Of a DNA stretch of 34,427 bases, positions 24,305-34,427 are shown in pieces. Under the pieces are notes generated by a model. That model was not told where the DNA came from, ran no database searches, and saw nothing but the letters and a program-made list of their open reading frames with translations. Location: assembly GCA_905236875.1 (NCBI GenBank), contig CAJOQT010000023.1, positions 1 through 34,427 on the forward strand. The letters run 5' to 3'. This DNA is from an uncultured Prevotella sp. Lineage in GTDB: Bacteria > Bacteroidota > Bacteroidia > Bacteroidales > Bacteroidaceae. A program made the position numbers and the translations under genes. Position 1 is the first letter of the stretch, and each line of letters opens with the position of its first letter.

Positions 24305-25967
24305 GGTAATGACAGAAAGTTTCAACTCATATATCGAACGAAGCGTCATAGAAAACTGGAATCTGGATGCCCTGACTGACTATCAGGGAGCAACGTTACA
24401 ATACCACGACGTTGCCCGCAAGATAGAGAAGCTACACATTCTTTTTGAAAATAGCGGCGTAAAGAAAGGTGACAAGATTGCAATTTGCGGACGTAATTCC
24501 GCCCACTGGGCCGTAGCATTTCTGGCTACGCTGGCCTACGGGGCTGTTGCTGTACCCATCCTGCATGAGTTCAACGCAGAGCAGATACACAACATCGTTA
24601 ACCACTCGGAGTCCAAACTCCTATTCGTAGGCGATGTGGTAGCCACACAGATAACGTCTGAAGAGATGCCCGTCATTGAAGGCATCGTCTATATTCCTGA
24701 TTTCTCACTCGTTCTCTCCCGTTCGGCAACGCTCACCTACGCACGCGAACATTTAAATGAATTGTTCGGCATGAAATATCCCAAGGTCTTTGAGAAACAG
24801 CACGTCAACTGGCATAAGGACGAATCGGAAGAGCTGGCACTCATCAACTACACCAGCGGAACGACAGGCCACTCGAAGGGAGTCATGCTACCTTATCGTG
24901 CACTTCTGGGCAATCTGCTGTTCTGTATGAGTGACCTGGGCATTCACCTGAAGAAGAATTGTGACACACTGAGCATCCTGCCTATGGCCCACATGTACGG
25001 CATGGCCATCGAGTTCATCTTCCCGTTCTGCTCTGGAAGCCATTTGTTCTTCCTCACCCGTTTACCCTCACCTGCCATCATCGCCAAGGCCTTTGCCGAC
25101 ATCCGTCCTGCTGTCATCATCGCCGTGCCGCTCATCATCGAGAAAATTATCCGCAAACGCGTATTCCCGCATACACAAAGCAACGTCATCAGACTGTTGC
25201 TGCAGATGCCTGTGGTCAGCAAGAAGGTGAAGGAGCGCATCTGTCGTGAAGTTTATAACGCTATGGGTGGCAATGCCTACGAGGTCATCGTCGGCGGTGC
25301 GGCACTCAACCAAGAGGTAGAACAGTTCCTCTATAACATCCACTTCCCCATCACCGTAGGCTACGGCACCACCGAGTGTGCGCCACTCATTACATTCAGT
25401 GACTACAAGGAATTCGTACCCGGCTCTTGCGGAACAGCCGTCGCTGGCATGGAGGTAAAAATACTCAGCAATGACCCGGAACATGTAGCAGGCGAGATTG
25501 TCACTCGCGGCACCAACGTCATGCTGGGCTACTACAAGAACGAGGAAGCCACTCGTGAAGTCCTCGACAGCGATGGCTGGTACCACACAGGCGACTTGGG
25601 CACCATGAGCAGCGACGGACATGTCTTCATTCGTGGACGCATCAAGAACATGCTGCTTACGGCCAATGGACAAAACATCTATCCAGAGGAGATCGAGGAC
25701 AAGCTCAACTCTATGGCCCTGGTCAGCGAGTGTATCGTAGTGCAGAAAGGCGACAAGCTCATTGCATTGGTATATCCCGACCATGACGAGGCCAAATCAA
25801 TGGGCTTTACCACTGAAGACATAGAGAATATCATGGAACAGAACCGTAAGGAGCTGAATGGTCTGTTGCCCCCATACAGCCGACTGACAGACATCCGCCT
25901 GCATAGCGAGGAGTTTGCGAAAACTCCAAAGAAGAGTATCAAGCGTTATCTTTATCAAGATCTATAA
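24303..25967 (+). CDS. Long-chain acyl-CoA synthetase, AMP-forming (first of tandem pair)
   Basis: The 554-residue enzyme activates fatty acids via acyl-AMP. Visible motifs are the P-loop INYTSGTTGHSKGVMLPYR, the linker GYGTTECAP, the hinge/ATP motif DGWYHTGDLGTM, and the C-terminal GRIKNMLLTANGQNIYPEEIE ending with the catalytic Lys region TPKKSIKRYLY. At about 555 aa it is shorter than classical FadD but typical for Bacteroidales. The start at 24303 (MVMTESFNSYI) aligns residue for residue with the start of the next gene; a second ATG at 24309 is possible. The frame is open upstream to 23970, but that part overlaps the permease gene. Confidence 0.93.
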   Translation: MVMTESFNSYIERSVIENWNLDALTDYQGATLQYHDVARKIEKLHILFENSGVKKGDKIAICGRNSAHWAVAFLATLAYGAVAVPILHEFNAEQIHNIVNHSESKLLFVGDVVATQITSEEMPVIEGIVYIPDFSLVLSRSATLTYAREHLNELFGMKYPKVFEKQHVNWHKDESEELALINYTSGTTGHSKGVMLPYRALLGNLLFCMSDLGIHLKKNCDTLSILPMAHMYGMAIEFIFPFCSGSHLFFLTRLPSPAIIAKAFADIRPAVIIAVPLIIEKIIRKRVFPHTQSNVIRLLLQMPVVSKKVKERICREVYNAMGGNAYEVIVGGAALNQEVEQFLYNIHFPITVGYGTTECAPLITFSDYKEFVPGSCGTAVAGMEVKILSNDPEHVAGEIVTRGTNVMLGYYKNEEATREVLDSDGWYHTGDLGTMSSDGHVFIRGRIKNMLLTANGQNIYPEEIEDKLNSMALVSECIVVQKGDKLIALVYPDHDEAKSMGFTTEDIENIMEQNRKELNGLLPPYSRLTDIRLHSEEFAKTPKKSIKRYLYQDL

Positions 25968-25997
25968 ATAGCAAGAAACAACTAAACAAATCGAAAT

Positions 25998-27659
25998 ATG
26001 GAACACATACCAAGTTTCAATGCACTCATTCAGCAGAGCATCATCGACCACTGGGACGCTGATGCGCTGACTGACTACAAGGGAGCAACCTTGCAATACC
26101 ACGATGTGGCACGCAAGATTGAGAAACTACACATCCTGTTCGAGAACAGCGGTGTGCAAAAAGGTGACAAGATTGCACTCTGCGGACGTAACTCGTCGCA
26201 ATGGGCAGTGGCTTTCCTGGCCACCCTGACCTACGGTGCCATTGCCGTACCCATTCTGCATGAGTTCAATGGAGAACAAATCCACAACATTGTTAACCAT
26301 TCCGAGGCTAAGCTGCTCTTTGTGGGCGACCACGTAGTGACGGTCATTGACCCGGATGCCATGCCAAGCCTGGAGGGTATCATCAACAATCCCGACTACT
26401 CTCTGTTCGTATCAAGGTCGGAACGCCTGACTTATGCCCGCGAACACCTCAACGAGCTGTATGGCAAGAAGTACCCCAAGTATTTCCGCAAGGAACATGT
26501 GAAGTACTACATCGAACAGTCGCCCGACGAGCTGGCACTCATCAACTACACCAGCGGAACGACGGGATTCTCGAAGGGTGTCATGATTCCATACCGTGCG
26601 TTATGGTCGAACTATGACTTTGCCGTCTGCGTACTGGGTAAGAAAATCAAGGCCGGTGACCGTGTCATCAGCATTTTGCCTATGGCGCACATGTATGGCA
26701 TGTCTTTCGAGTTTATCTTCGAGTTCATCTACGGTTGTCATGTCTATTACCTCAGCCGTATTCCTTCGCCAGCCATCATCGCCGAGGCATTTGCCAACAT
26801 CAAGCCGGTTATCATCATTGCCGTGCCGCTGGTCATTGAGAAAATCATACGCAAAAAAGTATTCCCGCAAATACAGAATAACCGTATGCGACTTCTCATG
26901 CAGATGCCCGTCATCAACCTCAAGGTATATGAGAAAATCTGCGAACAGGTGTCCAAGGCCTTCGGTGGAGAGTTCTACGAGATTATCGTTGGCGGAGCAG
27001 CCTTCAACCAGGAGGTAGAACAGTTCCTCAAACGCATCAACTTCCCCTATACCGTCGGCTACGGAGCAACAGAGTGTGCCCCCATCATCTGCTACAGCGA
27101 CTGGCACACCTTCGCACAGGGTTCTTGCGGACGGGCAGTAAAGCACATGGAGGTCAGGATTGACTCTCCCAACCCACGACTCATTCCCGGTGAGATACTG
27201 GCACGCGGACTCAACGTCATGCTGGGCTATTACAAGAACGAAGAGATCACGGCGCAGACCATCGACAAGGACGGCTGGTATCATACAGGTGATTTAGGCA
27301 CAATGGACGAATACGGTAATGTCTTCATCAAGGGACGATCCAAGAATATGTTGCTGGGATCTAACGGTCAGAACATTTATCCGGAAGAGATTGAGGACAA
27401 AGTCAACTCAATGGCACTGGTGGTCGAAAGCGTAGTCGTGCAACGCGCCGAGAAACTGGTCGCCATTGTTTATCCCGACTACGACGAAGCCCGTAAAATG
27501 GGCTTCACGCAGGAGGACATCCGTGGCGTAATGGAACAGAACCGGACCCAGCTGAACCAGATACTGCCAGCTTATGCCAAGCTCACGGATATCGAGATCC
27601 GCGAATCGGAGTTCGAAAAGACACCCAAAAAGAGTATCAAGCGATACCTATATAAATAA
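25998..27659 (+). CDS. Long-chain acyl-CoA synthetase, AMP-forming (second of tandem pair)
   Basis: This 553-residue paralogue is colinear with the preceding gene and very similar to it. Long stretches are identical (for example YQGATLQYHDVARKIEKLHI versus YKGATLQYHDVARKIEKLHI), and all motifs are kept (YTSGTTGFSKGV, GYGATECAP, GWYHTGDLGTM, GQNIYPEEIED). Differences cluster in the middle, including the fatty-acid tunnel region, where KAGDRVISILPMAHMYGMSF replaces KKNCDTLSILPMAHMYGMAI. This suggests a different chain-length preference. The gap to the first gene is only 30 bp and there is no promoter, so it is co-transcribed. A terminator-like hairpin follows. Confidence 0.93.
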   Translation: MEHIPSFNALIQQSIIDHWDADALTDYKGATLQYHDVARKIEKLHILFENSGVQKGDKIALCGRNSSQWAVAFLATLTYGAIAVPILHEFNGEQIHNIVNHSEAKLLFVGDHVVTVIDPDAMPSLEGIINNPDYSLFVSRSERLTYAREHLNELYGKKYPKYFRKEHVKYYIEQSPDELALINYTSGTTGFSKGVMIPYRALWSNYDFAVCVLGKKIKAGDRVISILPMAHMYGMSFEFIFEFIYGCHVYYLSRIPSPAIIAEAFANIKPVIIIAVPLVIEKIIRKKVFPQIQNNRMRLLMQMPVINLKVYEKICEQVSKAFGGEFYEIIVGGAAFNQEVEQFLKRINFPYTVGYGATECAPIICYSDWHTFAQGSCGRAVKHMEVRIDSPNPRLIPGEILARGLNVMLGYYKNEEITAQTIDKDGWYHTGDLGTMDEYGNVFIKGRSKNMLLGSNGQNIYPEEIEDKVNSMALVVESVVVQRAEKLVAIVYPDYDEARKMGFTQEDIRGVMEQNRTQLNQILPAYAKLTDIEIRESEFEKTPKKSIKRYLYK

Positions 27660-27663
27660 TAAT

Positions 27664-27898
27664 AGATTTGAGGTTTAAGATTTGAGGTTTGAGATTTAGG
27701 CAATATGCAGAATCCCAAACCTCATTTTTTATGTCCCTTCCAACTTTGTATCAACTTCTAACCACGTAAGAAACTTCAAATTTCCGCTCGGCTTTCTCAA
27801 AACTCGCAAGCTCGAATAAACGCCGCAAGCGTCGAGCGGCCGCTTGCTACCAGAGGGACGCAAGAAACCTCAAATCTCAAATCTTAAACCTCAAATCT
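27664..27898. repeat. Inverted heptamer arrays flanking a 189-bp spacer (403-bp gene gap)
   Basis: The 403-bp gap before gdhA contains two 7-nt-period arrays in opposite orientation: 27664-27697 (ATTTGAG/GTTTAAG-type units) and 27865-27904 (CTCAAAT/CTTAAAC-type units). A 23-nt stretch at 27664-27686 is the exact reverse complement of 27876-27898. Between them lies unrelated DNA with a GC-rich hairpin, GCAAGCG...CGCTTGC, at about 27825-27847. I see no gene in this gap. The right part carries the gdhA promoter. Confidence 0.8.
27684..27730 (+). terminator. Likely terminator of the acyl-CoA synthetase operon
   Basis: GAGGTTTG (27684-27691) pairs with CAAACCTC (27716-27723), extended by GATT/AATC, and is followed by ATTTTTT. 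The left arm is part of the heptamer array, so the array seems to have been recruited as half of the terminator. Confidence 0.6.
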
Positions 27899-27969
27899 CA
27901 AAACCATCTTGATTTATATCAATAAAGTGACAAAAAGTAAACGTTTGCGTCAAAAAAGCTGACAAATTG

Positions 27970-28000
27970 TTTGTAATTTATGGTTTTTGCTTTAACTTTG
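27970..28000 (+). promoter_or_regulatory. Promoter of gdhA
   Basis: TTTG (27970-27973), 19 bases, TAACTTTG (27993-28000). The leader to the ATG is about 60 nt and A/T-rich. Confidence 0.75.
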
Positions 28001-28063
28001 CAACGCAAAACAAATGATTCAACACAAAATATTATTATAACCAATTAAAAAAAGTAATAGATT

Positions 28064-29401
28064 ATGAATGCAGCTAAAATTGTTGAAGAACTGAAACAGC
28101 GTTTCCCCAACGAGCCTGAATACATCCAGGCCGTCAGTCAGGTACTTCCTACTATTGAGGAAGAGTACAACAAACATCCGGAGTTCGAAAAGGCCAACCT
28201 CATTGAGCGCCTGTGCATCCCCGATCGCATCCTAGAGTTCCGTGTTACATGGGTAGATGACAAGGGTAACGTACAGACAAACATGGGTTATCGTATCCAG
28301 CACAACAACGCCATTGGCCCGTACAAAGGCGGTCTGCGCTACCATCTGTCTGTCAACCTGGGAATCCTGAAGTTCCTCGCATTTGAGCAGACATTCAAGA
28401 ACTCGCTGACCACACTGCCGATGGGTGGTGCAAAAGGTGGTTCCGACTTCTCACCGCGTGGTAAGAGCGACGCTGAGGTCATGCGTTTCTGCCAGGCCTT
28501 CATGAACGAGCTTTATCGTGTCATTGGTCCTGACGAGGACGTTCCTGCAGGTGACATCGGTGTTGGCGGCCGCGAGGTAGGTTATCTGTTTGGACAGTAC
28601 AAGAAGCTGACCCACCAGTTCCAGGGTGTGCTGACAGGTAAGGGAATCCCCTTCGGCGGTTCACTCATCCGTCCTGAGGCAACGGGTTATGGCTGTGTAT
28701 ATTTCCTGACTTCTATGCTGGCCACACGCAATATTGACATCAAGGGCAAGAAGGTGCTCATCTCTGGTGCCGGTAACGTTGCACAGTATGCCTGTGAGAA
28801 GTGTATCCAGCTGGGTGCTACCCCATTGACGCTGTCCGACTCTGACGGTTACATCTACGATCCAGACGGCATCACCCAGGAGAAGCTGGAGTATGTGAAG
28901 GAGCTGAAGAACATCGAGCGTGGACGTATCAAGGAGTATGTAGAGGAATATCCCAACGCAGTATATCATGCAGGTGAGCGTCCTTGGCATGAGAAGGCCG
29001 ACATCGCTCTGCCTTGCGCTACACAGAACGAGATCAATGGTGAGCAGGCTCAGGCTCTTATTGACAACGGTGTCATTGCCGTTGCTGAGGGTGCCAACAT
29101 GCCTTCACTGCCTGAGGCCATCAAGATCTTCCAGGATGCCAAGATTCTCTATGCTCCTGGTAAGGCATCGAACGCTGGTGGTGTATCAGTATCAGGTCTC
29201 GAGATGTCACAGAACTCCGAGCGTCTCTCTTGGACAGCCAAGGAGGTCGATGACTACCTGAAGCGCATCATGAACGACATTCACGAGAACTGCGTGAAGT
29301 ACGGCACACAGCCCGACGGCTACATCAATTACGTGAAGGGTGCCAACGTCGCCGGCTTCATGAAGGTTGCCAGTGCCATGATGAGTCAGGGCATTGTGTA
29401 A
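28064..29401 (+). CDS. gdhA: NADP-specific glutamate dehydrogenase
   Basis: The 445-residue hexameric-type GDH assimilates ammonium by converting 2-oxoglutarate to glutamate. Motifs are GYRIQHNNAIGPYKGGLRYH (substrate), LPMGGAKGGSDFSPRGKS with the catalytic Lys, DVPAGDIGVGGREVGYLFG, and the Rossmann GAGNVAQYACEKCIQLGA followed by SDSDGYIYDP, where Ser in place of an acid fits NADP. The C-terminus TGANVAGFMKV-type (here KGANVAGFMKVASAMMSQG) is standard. It is a single-gene unit with a strong promoter and terminator. The last 27 bases of the coding region are copied just downstream (29423-29449). Confidence 0.97.
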   Translation: MNAAKIVEELKQRFPNEPEYIQAVSQVLPTIEEEYNKHPEFEKANLIERLCIPDRILEFRVTWVDDKGNVQTNMGYRIQHNNAIGPYKGGLRYHLSVNLGILKFLAFEQTFKNSLTTLPMGGAKGGSDFSPRGKSDAEVMRFCQAFMNELYRVIGPDEDVPAGDIGVGGREVGYLFGQYKKLTHQFQGVLTGKGIPFGGSLIRPEATGYGCVYFLTSMLATRNIDIKGKKVLISGAGNVAQYACEKCIQLGATPLTLSDSDGYIYDPDGITQEKLEYVKELKNIERGRIKEYVEEYPNAVYHAGERPWHEKADIALPCATQNEINGEQAQALIDNGVIAVAEGANMPSLPEAIKIFQDAKILYAPGKASNAGGVSVSGLEMSQNSERLSWTAKEVDDYLKRIMNDIHENCVKYGTQPDGYINYVKGANVAGFMKVASAMMSQGIV

Positions 29402-29449
29402 GCTCGGCGAAGCCAAGGTTTATGCCATGATGAGTCAGGGCATTGTGTA
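29374..29449 (+). repeat. 27-bp direct duplication of the gdhA 3' end
   Basis: Positions 29374-29400, which encode the last residues of GdhA, are repeated without mismatch at 29423-29449. A shorter third piece (CATTGTGTAAGC) follows at 29458-29469. The duplicate lies in the 3' leader after the stop codon. Confidence 0.9.
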
Positions 29450-29514
29450 GTCCTATACATTGTGTAAGCGAAAGAGGTTTATCCGCAAACCTTTACGCAA
29501 AAAATACGGACTTC

Positions 29515-29547
29515 GGAGCGTCATAATTTGGCGCTCTGATTTTTTTT
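29515..29547 (+). terminator. Terminator of gdhA
   Basis: GAGCG (29516-29520) and CGCTC form a stem around an A/T-rich loop, followed by TGATTTTTTTT. A weaker hairpin AGGTTT/AAACCT lies at 29475-29492. Confidence 0.75.
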
Positions 29548-29558
29548 GTCTAATTTTG
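29527..29558 (+). promoter_or_regulatory. Promoter of uxaB, embedded in the gdhA terminator
   Basis: TTTG (29527-29530) lies in the terminator loop, followed by 20 bases and TAATTTTG (29551-29558). Leader to the ATG is about 40 nt. Confidence 0.7.
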
Positions 29559-29602
29559 CAACACAATTAAAAACAATCTAAATAAAACAATACATTATCA
29601 TT

Positions 29603-31042
29603 ATGAAACCGTTAAACAAACAGTTTGCGCCGAAGAGCGTGATGCCTGAGAAAGTGATTCAGTTTGGCGAGGGAAATTTCCTTCGTGCATTTGTCGATTG
29701 GATTATCTGGAACATGGACCAGAAGACCGACTTCAACGGTAGCGTCGTCGTCGTACAGCCCATCGAGAAAGGTATGGCTGACTGGCTCAATGCCCAGGAC
29801 TGCCTGTACCATGTCAATCTGCAGGGCCGTGAGAACGGCAAGCCTGTCAACACGTTGGAGCGCATCGACGTCATCAGCCGCTGCTTGAACCCCTACACCC
29901 AGAATGCCGCTTTCATGGCTCTGGCTGACCAGCCCGAGATCCGTTTCGTCATTTCCAACACTACAGAGGCCGGTATTGCCTTCGACCCTGCCTGCAAACT
30001 GGAGGATGCTCCTGCAAGCAGCTATCCTGGCAAGCTGGTACAACTACTCTACCGTCGCTATCAGACCTTCAACGGAGACCCTACGAAGGGACTTATCATC
30101 TTCCCCTGCGAGCTCATCTTCCTCAACGGCCACGTGCTGAAGGAGTGCATCTATAAGTATATTGAGCTATGGCAGCTCGGCGAGGGCTTCAAGAAGTGGT
30201 TCGAGGAATCCTGCGGTGTCTATGCCACTCTGGTTGACCGTATCGTGCCAGGCTTCCCCCGCAAGGAGATTGCCGAGATTCAGGAAAAAATCTCTTATCG
30301 CGACAACCTTGTTGTACAGGCCGAGACATTCCACCTCTGGGTCATCGAGGCTCCAAAGGAAGTCGCCAAGGAGTTCCCTGCCGACAAGGCCGAACTGCAC
30401 GTACTGTTCGTTCCCAGCGAGGAGCCTTACCATAAGCGTAAGGTGACGCTGCTCAACGGTCCCCACACCGTACTGTCGCCCGTCGCCTTCCTCAGCGGCG
30501 TGAACATCGTCCGCGATGCCTGCCAGCATGAGGTCATCGGCAAGTACATCCACAAGGTTCAGTTCGACGAGCTGATGCAGACCCTCGACCTGCCGATGGA
30601 CGAGTTGGAGAAGTTTGCCGGCGACGTACTCGAGCGCTTCGACAATCCGTTTGTCGATCATCAGGTGACGAGCATCATGCTTAACTCGTTCCCCAAGTTC
30701 CAGGCTCGCGACCTGCCCGGCCTGAAGACTTATCTGGAGCGCAAGGGCGAACTGCCCAAGGGACTCGTATTCGGTCTGGCCGCCATCATCACCTATTACA
30801 AGGGTGGCAAGCGTGCCGACGGTGCTGACATCATCCCCAACGACGACCAGAAGATCATGCAGCTGCTTGCCGACCTCTGGGCAACCGGCGACACACAGAA
30901 GGTGGCCGACGGTGTACTTGGCGCAGAGTTCATCTGGCAGGAAGACCTCAACAAGATACAGGGCCTGAACGCCCTCGTCAAGCAGTACCTCGACCTCATT
31001 CAGGACAAGGGCATGCTCGAGGCCGTAAAAACGATTCTTTAA
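29603..31042 (+). CDS. uxaB: Tagaturonate reductase (altronate oxidoreductase)
   Basis: The 479-residue enzyme of the polyol-specific long-chain dehydrogenase family interconverts tagaturonate and altronate with NAD(H) in galacturonate (pectin) breakdown. The start has VIQFGEGNFLRAFVDWIIW, the family's nucleotide-binding GxGxFxR motif. Later come FVISNTTEAGI, IIFPCELIFLNGHVLKEC, the catalytic-region KVTLLNGPHTVLSP (Lys and Asn-Gly-x-His), and a C-terminal helical domain. Partners such as uxaA and uxaC are not adjacent, which is unusual for enterobacteria but common in Bacteroidetes. A strong terminator follows. Confidence 0.93.
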   Translation: MKPLNKQFAPKSVMPEKVIQFGEGNFLRAFVDWIIWNMDQKTDFNGSVVVVQPIEKGMADWLNAQDCLYHVNLQGRENGKPVNTLERIDVISRCLNPYTQNAAFMALADQPEIRFVISNTTEAGIAFDPACKLEDAPASSYPGKLVQLLYRRYQTFNGDPTKGLIIFPCELIFLNGHVLKECIYKYIELWQLGEGFKKWFEESCGVYATLVDRIVPGFPRKEIAEIQEKISYRDNLVVQAETFHLWVIEAPKEVAKEFPADKAELHVLFVPSEEPYHKRKVTLLNGPHTVLSPVAFLSGVNIVRDACQHEVIGKYIHKVQFDELMQTLDLPMDELEKFAGDVLERFDNPFVDHQVTSIMLNSFPKFQARDLPGLKTYLERKGELPKGLVFGLAAIITYYKGGKRADGADIIPNDDQKIMQLLADLWATGDTQKVADGVLGAEFIWQEDLNKIQGLNALVKQYLDLIQDKGMLEAVKTIL

Positions 31043-31071
31043 TTTGATTCAATAGGTATTAGTAAGAAGTG

Positions 31072-31101
31072 GGCCAGCCTTCGGGTTGGTCTGCTTTTTT
31101 T
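31072..31101 (+). terminator. Terminator of uxaB
   Basis: GGCCAGCC TTCG GGTTGGTC forms an 8-bp stem with a TTCG tetraloop (31072-31091), followed by TGC and seven T. Confidence 0.9.
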
Positions 31102-31105
31102 GTGT

Positions 31106-31259
31106 ACCTGATGGTCGAAGGTCCTCACGCTCGAAAAAACTCAAGATTCTCTTGGTTTTTTCCTCACTTATTCGTACCTCTGACCTGATAGTCGAAGGTC
31201 CTCACGCTCGAAAAAACTCAAGATTCTCTTGGTTTTTTCCTCACTTATTCGTACCTTTG
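31106..31259 (+). repeat. 77-bp tandem duplication carrying the uvrA promoter
   Basis: Two copies, 31106-31182 and 31183-31259, differ at only a few bases. Each contains an A/T hairpin (AAAAAACTCAAG / CTTGGTTTTTT), a TTG and a -7-like box. The first copy ends TACCTCTG and the second TACCTTTG. Confidence 0.9.
31229..31259 (+). promoter_or_regulatory. Promoter of uvrA
   Basis: TTG (31229-31231), 20 bases, TACCTTTG (31252-31259), ending 28 bp before the uvrA ATG. The equivalent site in the upstream repeat copy (31152-31182) has TACCTCTG and should be weaker. Confidence 0.75.
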
Positions 31260-31287
31260 TCTGCTCATCATAAAAGAAACAACACAC

Positions 31288-34278
<2,991 letters not shown>

Positions 34279-34427
34279 CGTCCGTTTGTGTTTAAGATAG
34301 CAGACGGCAGGACAAAGGCTCAACATTCAGAATCGTTGGGAAGTGCTTTGAACTGACAAAACAACTTGTTTTGTGTCGCAAAACCTATACTCTTGTTCAA
34401 CCAAAGCATAGCTTTTGGTGGACAAAA
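34279..34427. other. Region after uvrA with two hairpins, no gene seen
   Basis: No convincing ORF. Two stem-loops are visible: ACAAAAC AACTT GTTTTGT (34356-34374) and ACCAAAGC ATA GCTTTTGGT (34400-34419). Neither is followed by a T-run. Either could be a weak terminator or part of an element beyond the window edge. Confidence 0.4.

Overview
The window reads as chromosomal DNA of a Bacteroidales bacterium, most likely a Prevotella-type organism. This rests on three things. The promoters follow the Bacteroidetes pattern, with a -7 box TAnnTTTG and, at several genes, a TTG or TTTG about 19-20 bases upstream. There is little Shine-Dalgarno signal. The proteins are of familiar Bacteroidales types: NADP-GDH, tagaturonate reductase, a MORN-repeat protein, tandem long-chain acyl-CoA synthetases and a TIGR04133-like radical SAM enzyme. 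The species cannot be fixed from the sequence alone.

Layout. 1-1.83 kb is a decayed accessory patch: the end of an IS3-family element, an integrase N-terminus joined in frame to a broken Fic gene, a second Fic fragment, and a YgjP-type metallopeptidase. 1.9-5.7 kb (minus) holds the glycogen branching enzyme, a YhcH-family protein and a 14-repeat MORN protein. 5.8-9.3 kb (plus) holds kdsB and clpC. 9.3-10.2 kb (minus) holds an SGNH lipoprotein and tRNA-Asp. 10.2-15.1 kb (minus) looks like a six-gene operon: engB, an ABC-F ATPase, recR, a membrane protein, a GT2 glycosyltransferase and a GNAT acetyltransferase. 15.1-17.9 kb (minus) is a compact three-gene unit: a membrane-anchored Ser/Thr kinase, a small acidic glycine-zipper protein and a radical SAM/SPASM enzyme. 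17.9-27.7 kb (plus) carries a heterodimeric ABC exporter, an aminotransferase with a LolC/E-like permease, and two tandem acyl-CoA synthetases. 28.0-34.3 kb (plus) carries gdhA, uxaB and uvrA.

The most unusual content is repeat biology. uvrA contains two copies, in opposite orientation, of an ~87-bp palindromic element. Both are translated in frame and give nearly the same peptide ends (GAPLNPPEGG ... PPSGG-RGAS). This resembles the protein-coding palindromic elements known from Rickettsia. uvrA also holds an in-frame heptanucleotide array. Degenerate 7-nt-period and 9-nt-period arrays recur throughout the window, between genes and inside the coding regions of both ABC exporter subunits. A 77-bp promoter-bearing tandem duplication precedes uvrA, and a 27-bp copy of the gdhA 3' end lies just downstream of gdhA. 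The kinase / small protein / radical SAM unit is the best candidate for an undescribed functional system.
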